DNA of 64,000 nucleotides, taken from contig OX463778.1 in the NCBI GenBank assembly GCA_949825025.1, positions 23,245,551 through 23,309,550 of the forward strand. Reading direction: 5' to 3'. Below are positions 50,043 to 64,000 of this stretch, one piece after another (positions within the stretch are counted from its first letter, which is position 1; the number at the start of each line of letters is the position of its first letter). Under the pieces are notes generated by a model. The model had not been told where the DNA came from. It saw only the letters and a program-made list of their open reading frames with translations, and searched no databases. Position numbers and translations under genes: made by a program. This DNA comes from Siphlonurus alternatus (taxonomy: Eukaryota; Arthropoda; Insecta; Ephemeroptera; Siphlonuridae).

Positions 50043-51159
50043 ACGAGGTCCTCGTCATATCTTACATCGCCTTGGTGAGTTCTAATGGGGCAAACCCTCT
50101 TCAATTTGTTCAAGTCAGTTTGAAGTGATTTTTTTTTCACAAGTGTTCTTTATTACTTGTACCATTAATGTCATTATATATAAATAATTTATCTTCAGTC
50201 ACAATTGAACTTTCATGTTGTTATTATACAGAATTAAATACTTAAGATAAATTAATTAAAATTATATCACCACCTATTGGTTTAACTTACAAATAATACT
50301 GAAAGTTTTGTAACATTTTTTTGCAATTATTTTTAATATATTCTGAAACAAGACAACTAACTGTAAAGCTGCCTATTATATTTAAGTTAATAAGAGTGAA
50401 ATTTCCTGAACGTGATAAAATCTAAATTTTAAAATAACCTTTTTATAAAATACGTTAACTTTGTATAAGAGAATGAAGATAAAATTTTGTTTTCTTCTAC
50501 TTACGCTTCTATTAATAAAATATTATTTTGTAGAATTAATGAAAATTAAAAATTAAATTATATATTGAAGGAAGAACTTTAAAAAAGTATTATCTAATTT
50601 AAGTTTTCAGGTATTATTAACTAATAGTGTTTTCTCATTTGATATTTAAAAAAAATATAATGCCATAATATAGATAGTAAAAATGAAACCTTTTTCAGAG
50701 CAATCTTAAAAAAATGCAACTAAATTTAATGTACACTTAAAGCAGTCAAATTGAAAGAAACACACTGCAGCACTTTTGAAAGTTTTTTTTTAACTTTAAT
50801 CCATAATTAAACGCTGATATTTTGTCTTATTTTAGGCAACTTACTCAAGCATAAAAATTAAAAAAAAAAAAAGTTTCAACCTGACATTGATAATTGCTGC
50901 CATGATTAGCTGGAGAAATTTAGTTAACAATTTTTAAAATGGCAGGTGAAAAACGTACGCTTTTTTACACTTTAAGCTATCATAGTTTTTTTTTTTTATC
51001 AATAATGCTCGTTAATTGAAACTATATTTAATCAATAGAAATAACCAGATTTATATTTGTAACGTATTATTAGTTAAAATAATAATAATTTAAAGCTTCA
51101 TAATTTAAATTTTAACAATAAAAAAAATATGAACCGTGTGGGAATTTGTTTTCCCATTT

Positions 51160-51340
51160 GGAAATATCGTTTTGATGGCGCCACAAATGTGACTGCAGCG
51201 ATCATAAACACGATGACTTCCGTGTGAAATGATGGATGGCTAAATGATTACATAAACAGCTGTGGATAATGAATTGTGAGCGTGCACAAAAACCAGGCAC
51301 GTCATATCTGGTTTGATAGACGACTTTTTGTACATAACAT
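51160..51340. promoter_or_regulatory. homeodomain-motif-rich intronic island
   Basis: Moderately GC-rich stretch with closely spaced TGATGG, TAAATGATTACA and CAGCTG motifs of the kind bound by homeodomain/TALE and bHLH factors. Candidate enhancer; inference only. Confidence 0.2.
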
Positions 51341-51790
51341 TTCCTTACCGCTCCAAATTCTTACGTCAAACTTACGGTATCAACTTTTTTTCCCTAAGAA
51401 TTTTTTTTTATATACCTTGAAGTACTTTCGATTTTCTATAATATGATTGTTTAACACGTTAGCCTTGTAACTTATTGATTATGACATTTATAAAGAGTAA
51501 TGCTGCTTTTTTTTTGCCCTATATAGATTACAAATAATCTAACGATGAATTACAGCTCTAACGATGTAACTACAGTAAATATTTCCATTATGAACTTGCT
51601 CTCTGTTTGATTTGATGATCATTAAACTATATAATAAATAAATTTTAAATAATATATATAAAACAAATGAAAGTTTTCATCCCGCCATCTTGAAAATTTT
51701 TAGCACAACGTTTGATGCGAGCTCCGTAATTAAGCACTTCCATGACATTTGAACAATATGGGAAGCTTAATTTTGTTAGAGTGTATAATA

Positions 51791-51792
<2 letters not shown>

Positions 51793-51874
<82 letters not shown>
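51793..51874. repeat. (AG)n microsatellite
   Basis: About 82 bases of AG dinucleotide. Confidence 0.97.
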
Positions 51875-51876
<2 letters not shown>

Positions 51877-53244
51877 ATTTATTAAAAAGGTCAACAGGAC
51901 ATTTCTATATACTTAAATTTTAATTCCTTGTTGTGTTTTGCACGTAAATTAAAACATTTTATGCCTGTGTAGAGACATGCAAAGGTAAATAAAACAATTA
52001 GCATTGTTGCACTTGTGAGGGCTCGTTGTTAGTGTGAAATTACATATTACACGCATTTTACACTCCTGCACGCTTGACACTTGACACGGGCTATGTTCCA
52101 CCGTGCACGCCAAGGGAAAATAAGTACAGTCATAACAACAAGAACAGAGTCTTTTCATTAGACAGGAAATATTGAAAAACAGCATGGAAAAAATGCATGT
52201 ATTGCATTTTTCGTAGTAAAAATTAACAAGTGGTATGTATCCCTTCATGTACTCTTTTTAAAAACAATTAATTAAATTATTTCGTAATTTCATAATTATT
52301 TTAATGATTTTTGTTGTTGTGGAATCAATTTCTGTGATCATAATACATTTTTTTTTACAATAAATCTTTCTTATACGCAGAAAATTTTGAAATTTGAAAC
52401 CTTAAAATTAAATGATGCTGAAAAAAAATAGTATATGGATTCAAATTATTACATTTAATTATTGATTATATGAAATATTTCTTCCATCTTGCGTGTAACA
52501 GAATGCGTCCATCCATAATCCAGGATACCAAGTGTCTGAAGTTACGTACGTGTGACTTTTCCATAAGTTTTGTATGTTTTGGAGTACAAAGGAGAAATTT
52601 CATGACATCGGAGAATCAATATCCTGGATAGAGTTTATTAAATTTATTTATTTATTTATTACAATGTTAGCTTACTACAGCATATTCTGCTATTGGTGTA
52701 AGCATTCAAACTTAACAACAGTATTAACAACAGTTGGAAGGATTGATAGGAAAGGAGGCGGCTGTGGCCTTGTGTTAACTTCGCTTATTATTAAGTGCAT
52801 ACAATTTTTGAAACAAAAAGTTTGATGTGAAAATATTTGGTAGTAAGTATAGATACAATAGAAAATTTTACCTAAAGATTTTTACTTCTAAAGTTAAAAA
52901 GTTTTTATTAAGTTAAGTAAGTGATCGAAAAGAAAAAAATATATATAATAATATCAAAAACGTTTGCGGTCAAGCCTCAAGAGACTTTTGGCGATTTAAA
53001 GAAAAAAATAAGTAGTTGTTTCTAAGTTGGGGCTTTACATTTTGGCTTCCAACCAAAGCACTATGATATTTGTTTCTTTTATAACTGAAGCAATAAAAAA
53101 TTTACATTTACAATAAATTTATAAAACCAGAATACTTGCAAACTTCTTCATCTGGATTTAGCGTTCAAATATATTCTTTGCGAGAGCTTTATTTCTCTAA
53201 AAACGGAAAGAAGACCCACACATACAGTAATATTTCTGTTTTAA

Positions 53245-53381
<137 letters not shown>

Positions 53382-54059
53382 GCTGCAAAAATTAATCACA
53401 ACTGATTTATGCTGACTTTAATTTAAATATAAGAAACTTATTTCTAGAACCCTGAATTTTGACTTTTTTTAACATGAATAACATAACAATAAAACAGCAT
53501 TATAGTATTTTTGTTTCTGTTCTGATATTATCATTTTTAGCTTGCACTATAGCCTCCATTGCTGCCCCGCCTTCTATAACTATACATGCGATATACACCA
53601 TGATGTATTTTTAGTATAATATAGTCTTTATACTTAATACCATTTCTTATTTGCATAATACAATTTAATTATTTATAAAATTTCAGGCATTGTATTTAAT
53701 GTGTATAATATTAAGATATTCAATACATAATAAGATATTAAAATTAAATATTCAATATCTTTAAGCTCAAGTAGAGAGATAAACAGTTATTATTACGAGT
53801 CTATATCTATCTCTAAAACAAAAATGATGATAAAAATAATGTATAATAATACAATATTCATATATACTAATTACGTGTAATTAATTTATATACGAGACCG
53901 ATAGATAAAAAACAAGATGATTATAATAAAGCACTCATATAAAGTTCAATCCATTTTTTTAAACTCTGTAATTTATGCAACCTTTTAAACATAAAAAAGT
54001 ATAGTAAAAAACTATGCACTCGTAGGTGACATATATTTTGCGTGGAGACATTCCTAACC

Positions 54060-54370
54060 AATGAATGGACGGCTGTCAATTACTGGGGACGAGTCTGTCA
54101 GGGTACCGTCTGCTAACGGCATGTGCATGGTGCTAAGTCGTGTGGTCATACGGTGCCACCTGTGACGTCACGTTATCTGTGTCTCACCAGGCCAGACGTG
54201 CCGCAATTCCGGGAGTTGTCAATAGATGGTGCTGGCTCTGAGCTACTTGATAGCAACATTGCCTTGAGAAGATGGGGAAGGGTCGCAAGGCAAGTGACAG
54301 CCAGAAAAGACGCTAGCAGAAACGTTTTCACTCCCCACCGTTTACTGCATTTCCAGAACGTCCGGGGGTT
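54060..54370. other. coding-like GC-rich island in intron 2
   Basis: A + frame of 89 codons (54123-54392) crosses complex sequence. A possible acceptor, CTGTGTCTCACCAG, precedes GCCAGACGTGCCGC at about 54193. Part reads QFRELSIDGAGSELLDSNIA. It is not a Robo Ig domain (no Cys/Trp pattern). A full CRE lies at 54163. Could be an unrelated exon, an enhancer or a decayed element. Confidence 0.2.
54163..54170. promoter_or_regulatory. full CRE octamer TGACGTCA
   Basis: Perfect palindromic ATF/CREB site in intron 2. Confidence 0.45.
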
Positions 54371-54999
54371 TATATATATATATATTTTTTAACACATGAT
54401 ATTTTCTTTAAGAACATTTTATTTAACTATTACAATCTTGTTAGTATATATACTTATCTCGTAAAATTATTACATGTAAACAACAATTTTATGGCCTAAT
54501 AAGTATATATTTTTTTACAAGTATACTTTTCTATAAGTCACAAAAATTTACTGACCTATATCATAGCATATTAGATGCTGCAAAACGAAATTTAATAAAG
54601 AGGAGTGTGAATGGATGGGAAATTTATGTGAATTTTGTTTAAATGAAATAAAAATTTAGACAAGGCATACTACTTTTGTTTTCGTAAAAAATGTAATATT
54701 CTGCAATATGATATAAAATACTTTTTTTTTTTTTACTTATAAAAAATTAGTAAATAATGTGGTTTAGGGTTTCCTATTGTTGTGGTTATTAACATCAACA
54801 ATACACGCTGCTGTCAGTTTCATTGTTGTATTACTAGTACAACAGCGAGGATATACATGTAGAGTCTGCCAATTAGCCTGCAGCATTGGCAGTCTGCGGC
54901 CACGAGAACAAAGGACGAGACAACATTGTCGTCCTCACTACCAAAATACTGTTACAATTTGAAAACAATACATGGTAGCAAAATAACACTTCTTGGCAT

Positions 55000-57900
55000 G
55001 CAGCTGCTTCATTAAGTTTCATTGTTAACAAATCTTCTAATTAATTTCCTACAATTCATCATCATATCACCTTTATGCTATGGAGCTTCTTCAGTTACAA
55101 AATGTAACTGATTGTTAACAGTTGCACAGATCGATCTTATGGTAAAGTACTTAAGGAAATTGCATACAAAATGTGTAAATTATTCAAGGTGAACATACTT
55201 CTCAATGCTCTGAATGTTCAGATTCAATGAAGATACAGATTTTTTTTTCTCTGAAAGGCTTGTAGCGTACAAAACGCCATTTTGCCCCTACCACATATGC
55301 AACTTGCTGCATTTTGGTACCTAAAAAGTTGCCTAACCTCAAGGCGCGATCAAAGTGGATTGGTGGACCTTACCTGTTTTTAGAGATATTGTGTGAATAA
55401 AATTAGAGATAAGTAAATCGCGTTTGATTTTAAGCAGTAAAAGATAAAGTGAAACACAGCAATAAAAAAAAATCTGCTAGTGGCTTGCGCCTTTGTAAGC
55501 TTCTTTGTGAAATTTTGCACATTTTTTAATTGATAGCACGTTTATACTGTAGTTGGCAATACGCAAGTTATGAAGTATTTTTTTAATATAAAAAGACTTG
55601 TCAAGCAGTATTGATTTTTTTCCCATTGTTATTTAAATTTAATATGTTAACATCATTAACATCCAGCCAAACTTTTAACATAAACTCTATCATTCACAAT
55701 GAATTCTCAAAGATAAAAATATGTGGCTTTACCGCTCCAGGTAAGCCTACTTTATTATTATATTGTAAAATAATACAGTTGGTAAAATTATTTTAATAAA
55801 CTGTATTATAGTTTTTACAATGAAAGAATAAGCTTCAACAACAAAACATAAATAATATATAAAGCAATGAAATGAATAAAACAATGAAAATATATTTCAA
55901 AGCTCCAATGTTTAATTAACTTTAATTACATTTTGCAAGTAGCTTACTGTCGCACGGTTCTTTCATTAGCGTAAAATACATTTTTTATGCTTTTATATTA
56001 AATTAATTCATTATCTCTTCAAAGGCATGGTCAGAATACACGAATTAAAATCAGCTTTTTATAAACAGAATGACATTTACAGGCAACCATGTATGTTCAT
56101 CTTTTTTTTGTAATGTTAATTACAATTTTTATTATAAAAAAAGGCTATGAAAATATAGAGGCACTTAAAATGAAACCCATAAATTAAAACTAGAAGTCAG
56201 AATATTGTTATATAATTATATATACATGTAATAATATATAAATACACAAACAATGTATATATTACTATGTGCAATTCTTTGAAGTACAGCACTTTATTTG
56301 TATATATTTCAATCATTAATTAATATATATGATATTTAAAATTAATTGAAAATTATCAAATAATTATAGTTATAATGTTTGCATACATATTATAATTTAA
56401 ACAATATGCTCAGCACGGAAAATTAATGTAATTAGTAATTACTCTGTTGATTTATTATTTATGCTGTGAAATGTTGATTTAAAAAAATATAAACAAATCT
56501 ATAAAAATAATACACCATGACTGTAGCAAAAACTTCAACCAGTTTCAATCAGTTTGCTAACTGATTTAATCTTTTCAATATTTCTATCACTTTTTTTGTG
56601 TGCATAAATCATACTTCATTGCACTTCATCAGGCTAGGCAATATCTTGTTGTAATCACACCTTTTAAAACAATTATAGTCAATAAGCAAATGATTTTTTT
56701 TATATAACTTGATATTATTATAAATATCGTTAAAATATAAATGTTATTAATTTACAGTAATTTTACAATTTTCTCTGAATATAATGAATGGCTTAAATTA
56801 AATTTATATATTATTTAAAAGTCAAAATATTTTCTTTTTCTTTTTTTTTATATTTTTAAGAGTGCACATTAAATGATTTTTTTTTTTTTTTTTTTTAGTT
56901 CCGTGTAATAATGGGACACGCGAAGATTTGATACAATCTTTTCACATTCCAATCTCTTGTATGGTTGTTTCGTCTTCTCCAGTGACAGTTAGAATATAGA
57001 CCCTTAACTTCAAGCTTGTTATAAGAAAATTGTGCTACATCCACGCAAATAATTATGAAAAATATGACAAAATTATAATTTTTATCATATTACTATTACC
57101 ACATTGAATAATAACTTAAAGTTGAAAATCCATAATGTAAAAACGAGAGTAAATTATTTTTTAATTCATGTTTCATTTTCTCTTTTTGTTATAAATAATA
57201 AAAAAGTAAAAATTTATTGAAATTTTAACAAAGTTGTAAAAGCTTTCGCTTTCCTGCATGAAAAAAGAAACTCTTATTTTGTATATAAAAATGATGAAGT
57301 CTTCATATTTTTATGATCATAACTTAAAAACTTTATTTATTAACTATTATAAAAAACATATTATATTTAAGTCTATATAAATCGTGCATATTTAAGAAAG
57401 GTTATAAAACTATTATAAAATAGTCTGTCAGTCAGCTGATGGGGTGATCACGTGATTAGATCGTACCTGGCACGAAATTTCTTCTCGGGGGTGCGACGAG
57501 ATATTCAAGACGGACATTTTTATGGACGTTCTTCAAAGTGTTGGGGCCACCACTTATAATGCCATGTTCGATTTACAATACACTTCTTTTATCGAATTTT
57601 ATATGTAATCTATAAGTTTGTCCGTGTGCGTGTCTCATGACATTTAACTTCAACATAACTTTGAATAAAAGCAACACCAATAAGATGCAAAGTTAAATTA
57701 ATTTAAAATTCTCTCCGGAAGTAGCCGGAAATAGAAAGTTTCTTGGCTTTCAATTAGCGTTAGTGGACTAGAATTTTCAGACAGATTTGTAAAAGTGAAA
57801 TGTGTGTTTTTTAAATTTCTATAATTAAATACAATTTTCATTTCCGACTTCATCCTGTGGGAATATAAAATTAATTAACTAAAGCTTACGATAATTTTAT

Positions 57901-58456
57901 ATTTATTCTAAAATTTATTGTAAATGAATCTTTAATATATAATAAATTTGTTTCATGAAACATTATTATCTTAATCAATAATTTTATGTAAATTTAACCC
58001 CGTACGTAATTTTCCGGTAAAGATTTCTGTACTGATTGTATATATACAGAGTTAATAATTTCAGTCTAGTAGCATTGCGATATTTTAAAACGTATGCTCG
58101 AATCGTAATATCTTCTGGTAACATTTACATAATACTTAACCTTCGTGTATTACGCATAACGTAAGTTATATCATCTTTCTTGGGATAGCAAATTTTAGTG
58201 AGATAAAAAAAGAGAGAACTTTTGTGGTATTATAGCTGAGTTGAGAAATACTTTCCGTCATTAGAGTTAATTTGAATGTTGCAGCTGAGGCTTTAAGGAA
58301 ACTTAGGGGGGAAGATATTAAGCAGAAGGGATGCAAATATGCTAGTTGAGGTTACGGATTATGCATCCAATAAGGGAAAAGCTGCTACTTGTGCTGGCAA
58401 AACGCTCCAGTTTTAATGTGAGTTTAGATGACATCGTTTCTAATTACCCTCCCTCC

Positions 58457-58458
<2 letters not shown>
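55000..58458. other. AT-rich intron 2 DNA
   Basis: Contains a short palindrome CAGTTAC-AAAAT-GTAACTG near 55091 and a GC-richer patch at 57420-57570 with CACGTG. No gene recognised. Confidence 0.45.
57711..57740 (+). repeat. dispersed CCGGAAGT-pair repeat, copy 3
   Basis: CTCCGGAAGTAGCCGGAAAT followed by AGAAAGTTTCTT. Confidence 0.45.

Positions 58459-58518
<60 letters not shown>
58459..58518. repeat. (CT)n microsatellite
   Basis: About 60 bases of CT dinucleotide. Confidence 0.96.
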
Positions 58519-58519
<1 letters not shown>

Positions 58520-59151
58520 TGTGCCACGTGGTTGCTTACAACATTAAAGCTGACAAACAGGAAACATAAGAAAAATTATAAAACTATACTCCGTATATAA
58601 ACTTAATGTATATATTTTGTGAAATATATAATTAAATTAAACATTAAATTCGGTATCATTATAATATTTTGTTTCAGAATTTCATTAAATTTAATTGCAA
58701 CTATTATTTTTCAATACATATAAGTAGCTAGTAAAGTAAATATATGTCAATTATATTTTTTATGAATAATTTCATTAATATCAAGGATAAGATTGTAAAC
58801 AACATAATATTATTCTGAATCCATGTTTGGAAATTTTTAGCTTTTTATTTATATAAATTAATGCAAATTTGAGATTTTTATTGAAAATTGCTTAGAATTA
58901 TTTTCACTATTATAAAATTTTCAATGAATAAAAAATTACTAAGAACATAGAGATAAAGATATAAATATAGATACTTACATATATTTATATTTATTGAAAA
59001 TCAATATTCAAGTTGATAAAGTTGATAAAAAAATTAGCAATAATTTATAATAAAAATAATATAATATGTATAATCAACTAAAAAAAAATGGTTGTGATAG
59101 ACTTTTAAAACACACAAATTTGTTTAATTAACAAGAACAAGAATTAAAATT

Positions 59152-59285
59152 AATAATAATGGGTCACAAGTGGTGATCGTTTTGTAACGCCCATGAAACT
59201 TCTGCATTATCTGGAAGAACTTCCAGATAATGCAGAAGTTTCATGGGCGTTACAAAACGGTCACCACTTGTGACCCATTATTATT
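59152..59285. repeat. near-perfect 65-bp-arm hairpin with 4-nt loop
   Basis: Arm 59152-59216 pairs with 59221-59285 around the loop GAAC. The only mismatch in DNA is T at 59178 against G, which is a G:U pair in RNA. The arm begins AATAATGGGTCACAAGTGGT. It shows no terminal motif of a known transposon. It could be a hairpin-RNA precursor, a palindromic MITE or a recent template-switch duplication. Confidence 0.93.
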
Positions 59286-60916
59286 CATTTTGCAATGTTA
59301 AAATTTTCATTCAAATTAAATTGTGATACATCGTCGAAGATATTTATTCGCAATTACGAAGCTATGTCATGTATCAAATTTAAATTTGCAAATTATGATT
59401 GATCGAAATGTAACTTTACTATATAGAGTATATGATTATTATGATTTTAAACCAGCATTGCTATATTGATGCCTGAAGTTGTGTATCAAAATTTAAGCTA
59501 AAAATAAAATATTTGCTATGATAAGATGATAACTGAATGTATTAAAATACAAAAACATTGAACATTATTATTTTACTAAATTATTACATAAAATGTATCT
59601 TCTAATGCAAGTATATTTCGTATTTGAATTCAACGTATGATATATTTATGTGCTGTATTTATATATTAAATTTAAAATAGTTTTATTAATTTTCAGTCAA
59701 AAATATTCAATATTTTATTTTCCATGTATACATTTTTTAAACCTACCTTTGTTTAAAAAGTATCCATATATAATTGTATTTTAAAAATAAATTGAACAGA
59801 TAATAGAGTTTTTTCTAAAATAAGCTAAAAATAAAAATATCGCTGCAGACTTCCTATATATAATACCCAAAATAGAGTTTAAAAATTATAAAAAGCTTTT
59901 TATATCCATACTTTCCTTCCTTCACTCTGATCATTTTTATTTTATATTTTCCATGTTTTTACTGCATGTATGCTTATTGGATTACAATATTGTATCATAA
60001 TGAAAATACAACGGGAGTCAAGCTCAATTTGTTTACTAATATACTGATGTAAAACAGGATGAAAATATAACTACGTTTATTGAAGCTTGGTGTTATTTTC
60101 TCATCGCACGAGCCACGTAATTATCAGCCCATTAACTCGATCCCTCGTTCAATCTGCGCTGCTAAACAAGGAGGCTTAACTAAAAGGCAGCAAGCTGTAG
60201 AAGGTAGGTGACATCTAATACTACGGTTAAGTGTGTCCTTTAATGCCATCGTTTGATACTTTATCGCAAAATATTTACTTTTTTATTTTGTAGTCTTTAA
60301 TAAAGTTACAAGTACAATCATATGCAGAATAAATTGGTCCAATTTTAATATTTTATTTTTAATAAGTTTTTCTTGTTTATAATATGAATTTAATGTTTAA
60401 TATTTTATAATATATTCATTAGAATTAATTAGATTCTGTAGGCAAATAAAACAACATAAAATAAATATAAATATAGTTCATCAGATTCTCATTTTGAAAT
60501 TTTGAAAACAAATCGGTCAAAAGTCATTTAATTTATAATGGTTTTCAAAGATAAATTGCATTATTTTATAAAATGTATAGGAGAGAGGATAATACTTTCT
60601 CCCTGGTGCCTAAATTGGACTCATTGCAATTGAACTGCAATGGTAAAACTTTTTAAATTTAAAACTCATTAACTAAACTGCTATAATAATAATAAAAAAG
60701 TTGAATATGACAATGTCTTCTTTTTAATAAATTAAAAATTCTTTTATTTTCGAGTAAAATGTACCAAATGTAAAATTTACAAAAAAACAAAATACAATTT
60801 CAACGTTTTATTTAAGTTTCATTATATACACATCATATCATTATTTTATTCAAAACAATTAAAATGTATAAAACATAATTATGATGAACTACACATGTAA
60901 ATAACAATCTCAGTTG

Positions 60917-61044
60917 GGCATTAAGGTGGTTTTGCATGAAATGGTTGCATCAAAATCTGGCCTCTCATCTGTTGAAAATAACATCTTCTTGTTGAGCACA
61001 ACATTTTGGCCCATCACTTTCAGCACAGAAACCACCTTAATGCC
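60917..61044. mobile_element. small inverted-repeat element (GGCATTAAGGTGGTTT ends)
   Basis: GGCATTAAGGTGGTTT (60917-60932) is the exact inverse of 61029-61044. Pairing continues imperfectly inward for about 20-30 bp. The 128-bp total suits a MITE or hairpin. No clear target duplication. Confidence 0.55.
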
Positions 61045-63538
61045 GTGGAGAAGAAGTCCTTGCTTTTAATGATGGGGCAAATTATTTCGACCCTCGTGCT
61101 ATCAAGTGGCACAAGATTAACCTCATTTGCGATGAACAACGACAAGAGAACCGTGTATACGTGATCCTCAATTAGGAAAGTAGTTTACATCAATATAATA
61201 CGATCGTAACATTTAAAGCAATATTTAGTTATATTTTGGAGGTAAATGATATCACTCACAAATTAATTAATACGATAAAAATCATATTCTTTAACAATTT
61301 TTAACATTTTTTTTACTATATATTAATTGAAACGCATCATGCATTTATAAAAATTATAAAATATGTGAGAGTATCATTTTTCTCTCTCGTTTATAGCGAA
61401 ATTAAAATAAGTACTAATATTATTTACATGTAATGTCACAACTGTACATTTTTTTGTATTATTTTATAGTTGAAAATAACTTTCTATGCAATAATCCATG
61501 GAAACAAAATATGGTGAATTCCCTTCCCCTGTGTTTTCTTAATAAGTCTGAACTTCCAGTTCGCCGGATGCATTTATTTTCTTGTAGTAATGGTAGTTTT
61601 CCCTTTTGGATTTAATAATTAAAATAATGCTCCTTTTTTTAAAGAAAATTTTCTCATATAAAAAGCTGTTTTGATTTAAAAATATAAAATTAGAAAAAGA
61701 CACCTTTTTTCATGTTTAAGAGTAATATCATAAAATATATTCTCCCCTTAACTTCCTGGTATAAATTAATGTAGGAAATAAGCGTATTACATAATCATTA
61801 TTAAGTTTTATGATAAACACAACCCTTTTGCAGCTTAGTCGTGGTTAATTTGATCACATTCCTACCCCTTTTGGTACTAATTATGTGCAAACTCAACAGC
61901 TAGACCATTTTATCTGTCGCGTAAATGAAAAAAAAACAACTGAGAAATGGTTGTGTTATATCGTGTCACTAATTTGAAATAAAGATAGGATCAAAATTGC
62001 GAGACATTTTTACAACTTTTTAGAAGGGGAAAGGTTCGTAGAATTATTACTTTTTTTATATCTACTTTAACTTTTTAAGAGATTTTTGCGTTTTGATAAG
62101 GAAAATTAGTTGTCTTTTTTATATATAAAAAAAAAAAACATGTAAAGCTATAACAAAAATTAAATCCTCATTTTACATTTATTGTTATATATTGTTTTTG
62201 TATTTTTTTTTTAGTTAACAGCATACTTATATTTCATTTGCAAAATGTAAAAAAAGTGTTACTAACATGCATGGCTATAAAATATACTCCTCGGGACAGC
62301 TCTAATGTTATGTCCCTGCTTGTATATAATTTGGCTGTGCGCTATAACTTCAAGGAGATGCAGTTCGCAATTTTGTGGGATAGTTAAGATCACCAATTTT
62401 AGGTATTCCAAATACTTTAAATTTACCACGCCTCCATAGACTCCGTGATAACGCTGATCACATGAATCACTCAGAATATATTATTATTTATAAATGTTAC
62501 TTTTTTAAATACATAATTTAGGCAATGTTTTATATCTTCTACACGTAAAAAAAAAAGTTTCACAAAATAAAAACAGGCACGTTTACTTTGTAAATACAAA
62601 TGAATATGTTTTAATTAATAAGATTTTCAATTACACGAAAGTAATAAAACATAATTTCATTATTTTATATAAAAAATATATGACAACATCGTATTATTTT
62701 ATATTAAAATTTTTTAGAAAACATGTTAACAAGAATATAAACAAACATAATTTTCAAGTTTTAAACTTTGCTAACAAGTTTTCATATTACAGTTTATGAG
62801 AACTTGTATTATAGTTGCTTATGTTTTTAAGATAGTATAAAAGAGACTATGTATCAGGGAAAGTAAGGCCATTCAAGACCCCTCCTGTAACTGAAAGATA
62901 GGGAAGAAAATGGGGAACACGTGCCCTTGTAACCCTCTTTCAATAGCTTTAGAGAGAAAAAAAAAAAAAAAAAAAAACGGACAACATGGCCAAATAAAAG
63001 TCAGTGTTATCGCTTCAAATAAAAATTCGGGTTATCTTATACTAGTTGATTTCGTTTAAGTTTTACCCTTGGGAAATGTAAATTTATTCTTCTCAAATCG
63101 TCTTAAAGATTACCATCATCAGTTTCTGTTTTATTTTCATTTTATCTATAATAGCTAAAAAAAATATATATATTGGTTTCAAATTTTATTATACTTTGAT
63201 AGCTATTTGTTTATAAATAGTTTGTTGAATGGATTTTGTAAACAACATTGATAAGGTATAGGACTGACTAAATTGTGCAATTCAAATTCCATATGTGCAG
63301 CTCGGTGCATTCAGCCCCTGTCTGATTTGTTTGCAGTGGAGTGAAAATAGACAATGATTCAGATTTGAAATTTTGAGGGGAGTTGAATGGATAACACCCA
63401 ATTTAGTTTTTTTTAAAGGGTCACACCACCTCCGAAACTAGAAAATACCTAGAAAATTTAACAGGGATGTTTTCTTCCGTCTGTTATAATGTCGGATGTC
63501 ATTATTATTGTAAGTAACAAATTTTGAATAAGGTTCTT
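61045..63538. other. AT-rich intron 2 DNA, nothing recognised
   Basis: Short open frames (about 60 codons) are consistent with chance. No Robo Ig2 exon seen. Confidence 0.5.
62949..62975. repeat. poly-A tract
   Basis: About 20 consecutive A after GAGAG. No retroposon body recognised upstream. Confidence 0.8.
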
Positions 63539-63680
63539 AATGGACAACCTGCATGATTTTTTATTGGAAATGCAAATATCAATAGAGTACTTTTTGGTAT
63601 CATAAAATATTTTTCAAACTTTCTTAAAGTTTTGAAAATTGAAAGTTATTCCATACTCTACAGTTATGCTAAGACACGCA
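63539..63680. mobile_element. partial relative of the 14.7-kb long-TIR MITE
   Basis: AATGGACAACCTGCATGATT followed by TTTATTG and AATAGAG matches the left end of the element at 14695. No GGTTGTCCATT partner is visible before the window ends, so it is truncated, diverged or continues beyond the window. Confidence 0.5.
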
Positions 63681-64000
63681 AGCATATGAGAAAATTTTGT
63701 GTGAATATTTATTTTCATGCATAACAGCATGTTTTAACTTATTTTAAGAAAATTAAAAAACCTCACTAAAAAAATGATATACATAAAACTCTAGATTCTT
63801 TATCCTTACATATGTAATTTAAACAAAATCGTCATATTTTAAAAAAAATTATTTTAATGTCTATTATTATTAACTAACTGTAATTATTTGTCATAATTTT
63901 GTTAATCATAAATCATAAGTGATAAAAAATAATAATGAGCGAAGTATCTCGATATCCGCGGCGATCGGCATGGCAACCATTGTGATCGCAGGTAACAAAG

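Overview
This is eukaryotic genomic DNA, AT-rich, microsatellite-rich and poor in coding sequence. It most likely comes from an arthropod, probably an insect; I cannot name the species. The only confidently recognised gene is the 5' end of a roundabout (Robo) axon-guidance receptor on the + strand. Exon 1 (4311-4362) encodes a signal peptide. Exon 2 (42946-43260) encodes a complete first immunoglobulin domain. The two join in phase 1 across a 38.6 kb intron, and intron 2 runs past the right edge of the window. The Ig1 sequence looks closer to the insect Robo2/3 (leak) class than to Robo1.

Layout: 1-3.2 kb is upstream flank with two MITEs. 3.3-4.3 kb is the promoter and 5' leader, with an NRF-1/EWG-type site, an E-box, a TCAGT initiator and two tiny upstream ORFs. 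4.36-42.9 kb is robo intron 1. It holds an 814-bp hAT element with a perfect 8-bp target duplication, a second PIF/Harbinger-type MITE, a 30-bp-arm palindrome, a long-TIR MITE at 14.7 kb, a 2.0-kb foldback element with ~669-bp arms (17.39-19.39 kb), and a 3.7-kb GC-rich head-to-tail array of short retroelements separated by (TTA)n tracts (22.9-26.6 kb). It also holds a degenerate tRNA-like sequence at ~31 kb and a cluster of minus-strand islands bounded by splice signals at 38.5-39.9 kb. 43.3-64 kb is robo intron 2, with large (GA)n and (TA)n tracts, a near-perfect 65-bp-arm hairpin at 59.2 kb and further MITE fragments.

The most interesting candidates are: the retroelement array whose members seem to have inserted into one another's TAA tails; the possible spliced antisense gene nested in robo intron 1, where one candidate splice joins two minus-strand open stretches in frame; the 65-bp perfect-stem hairpin with a single G:U wobble; the 2-kb foldback; and four full CRE octamers (TGACGTCA) within the robo introns. 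I did not find a CRISPR array, prophage, rRNA gene or intact transposase. Most short open frames are chance frames in AT-rich or microsatellite DNA. All motif and repeat calls were made by eye, with no database search.
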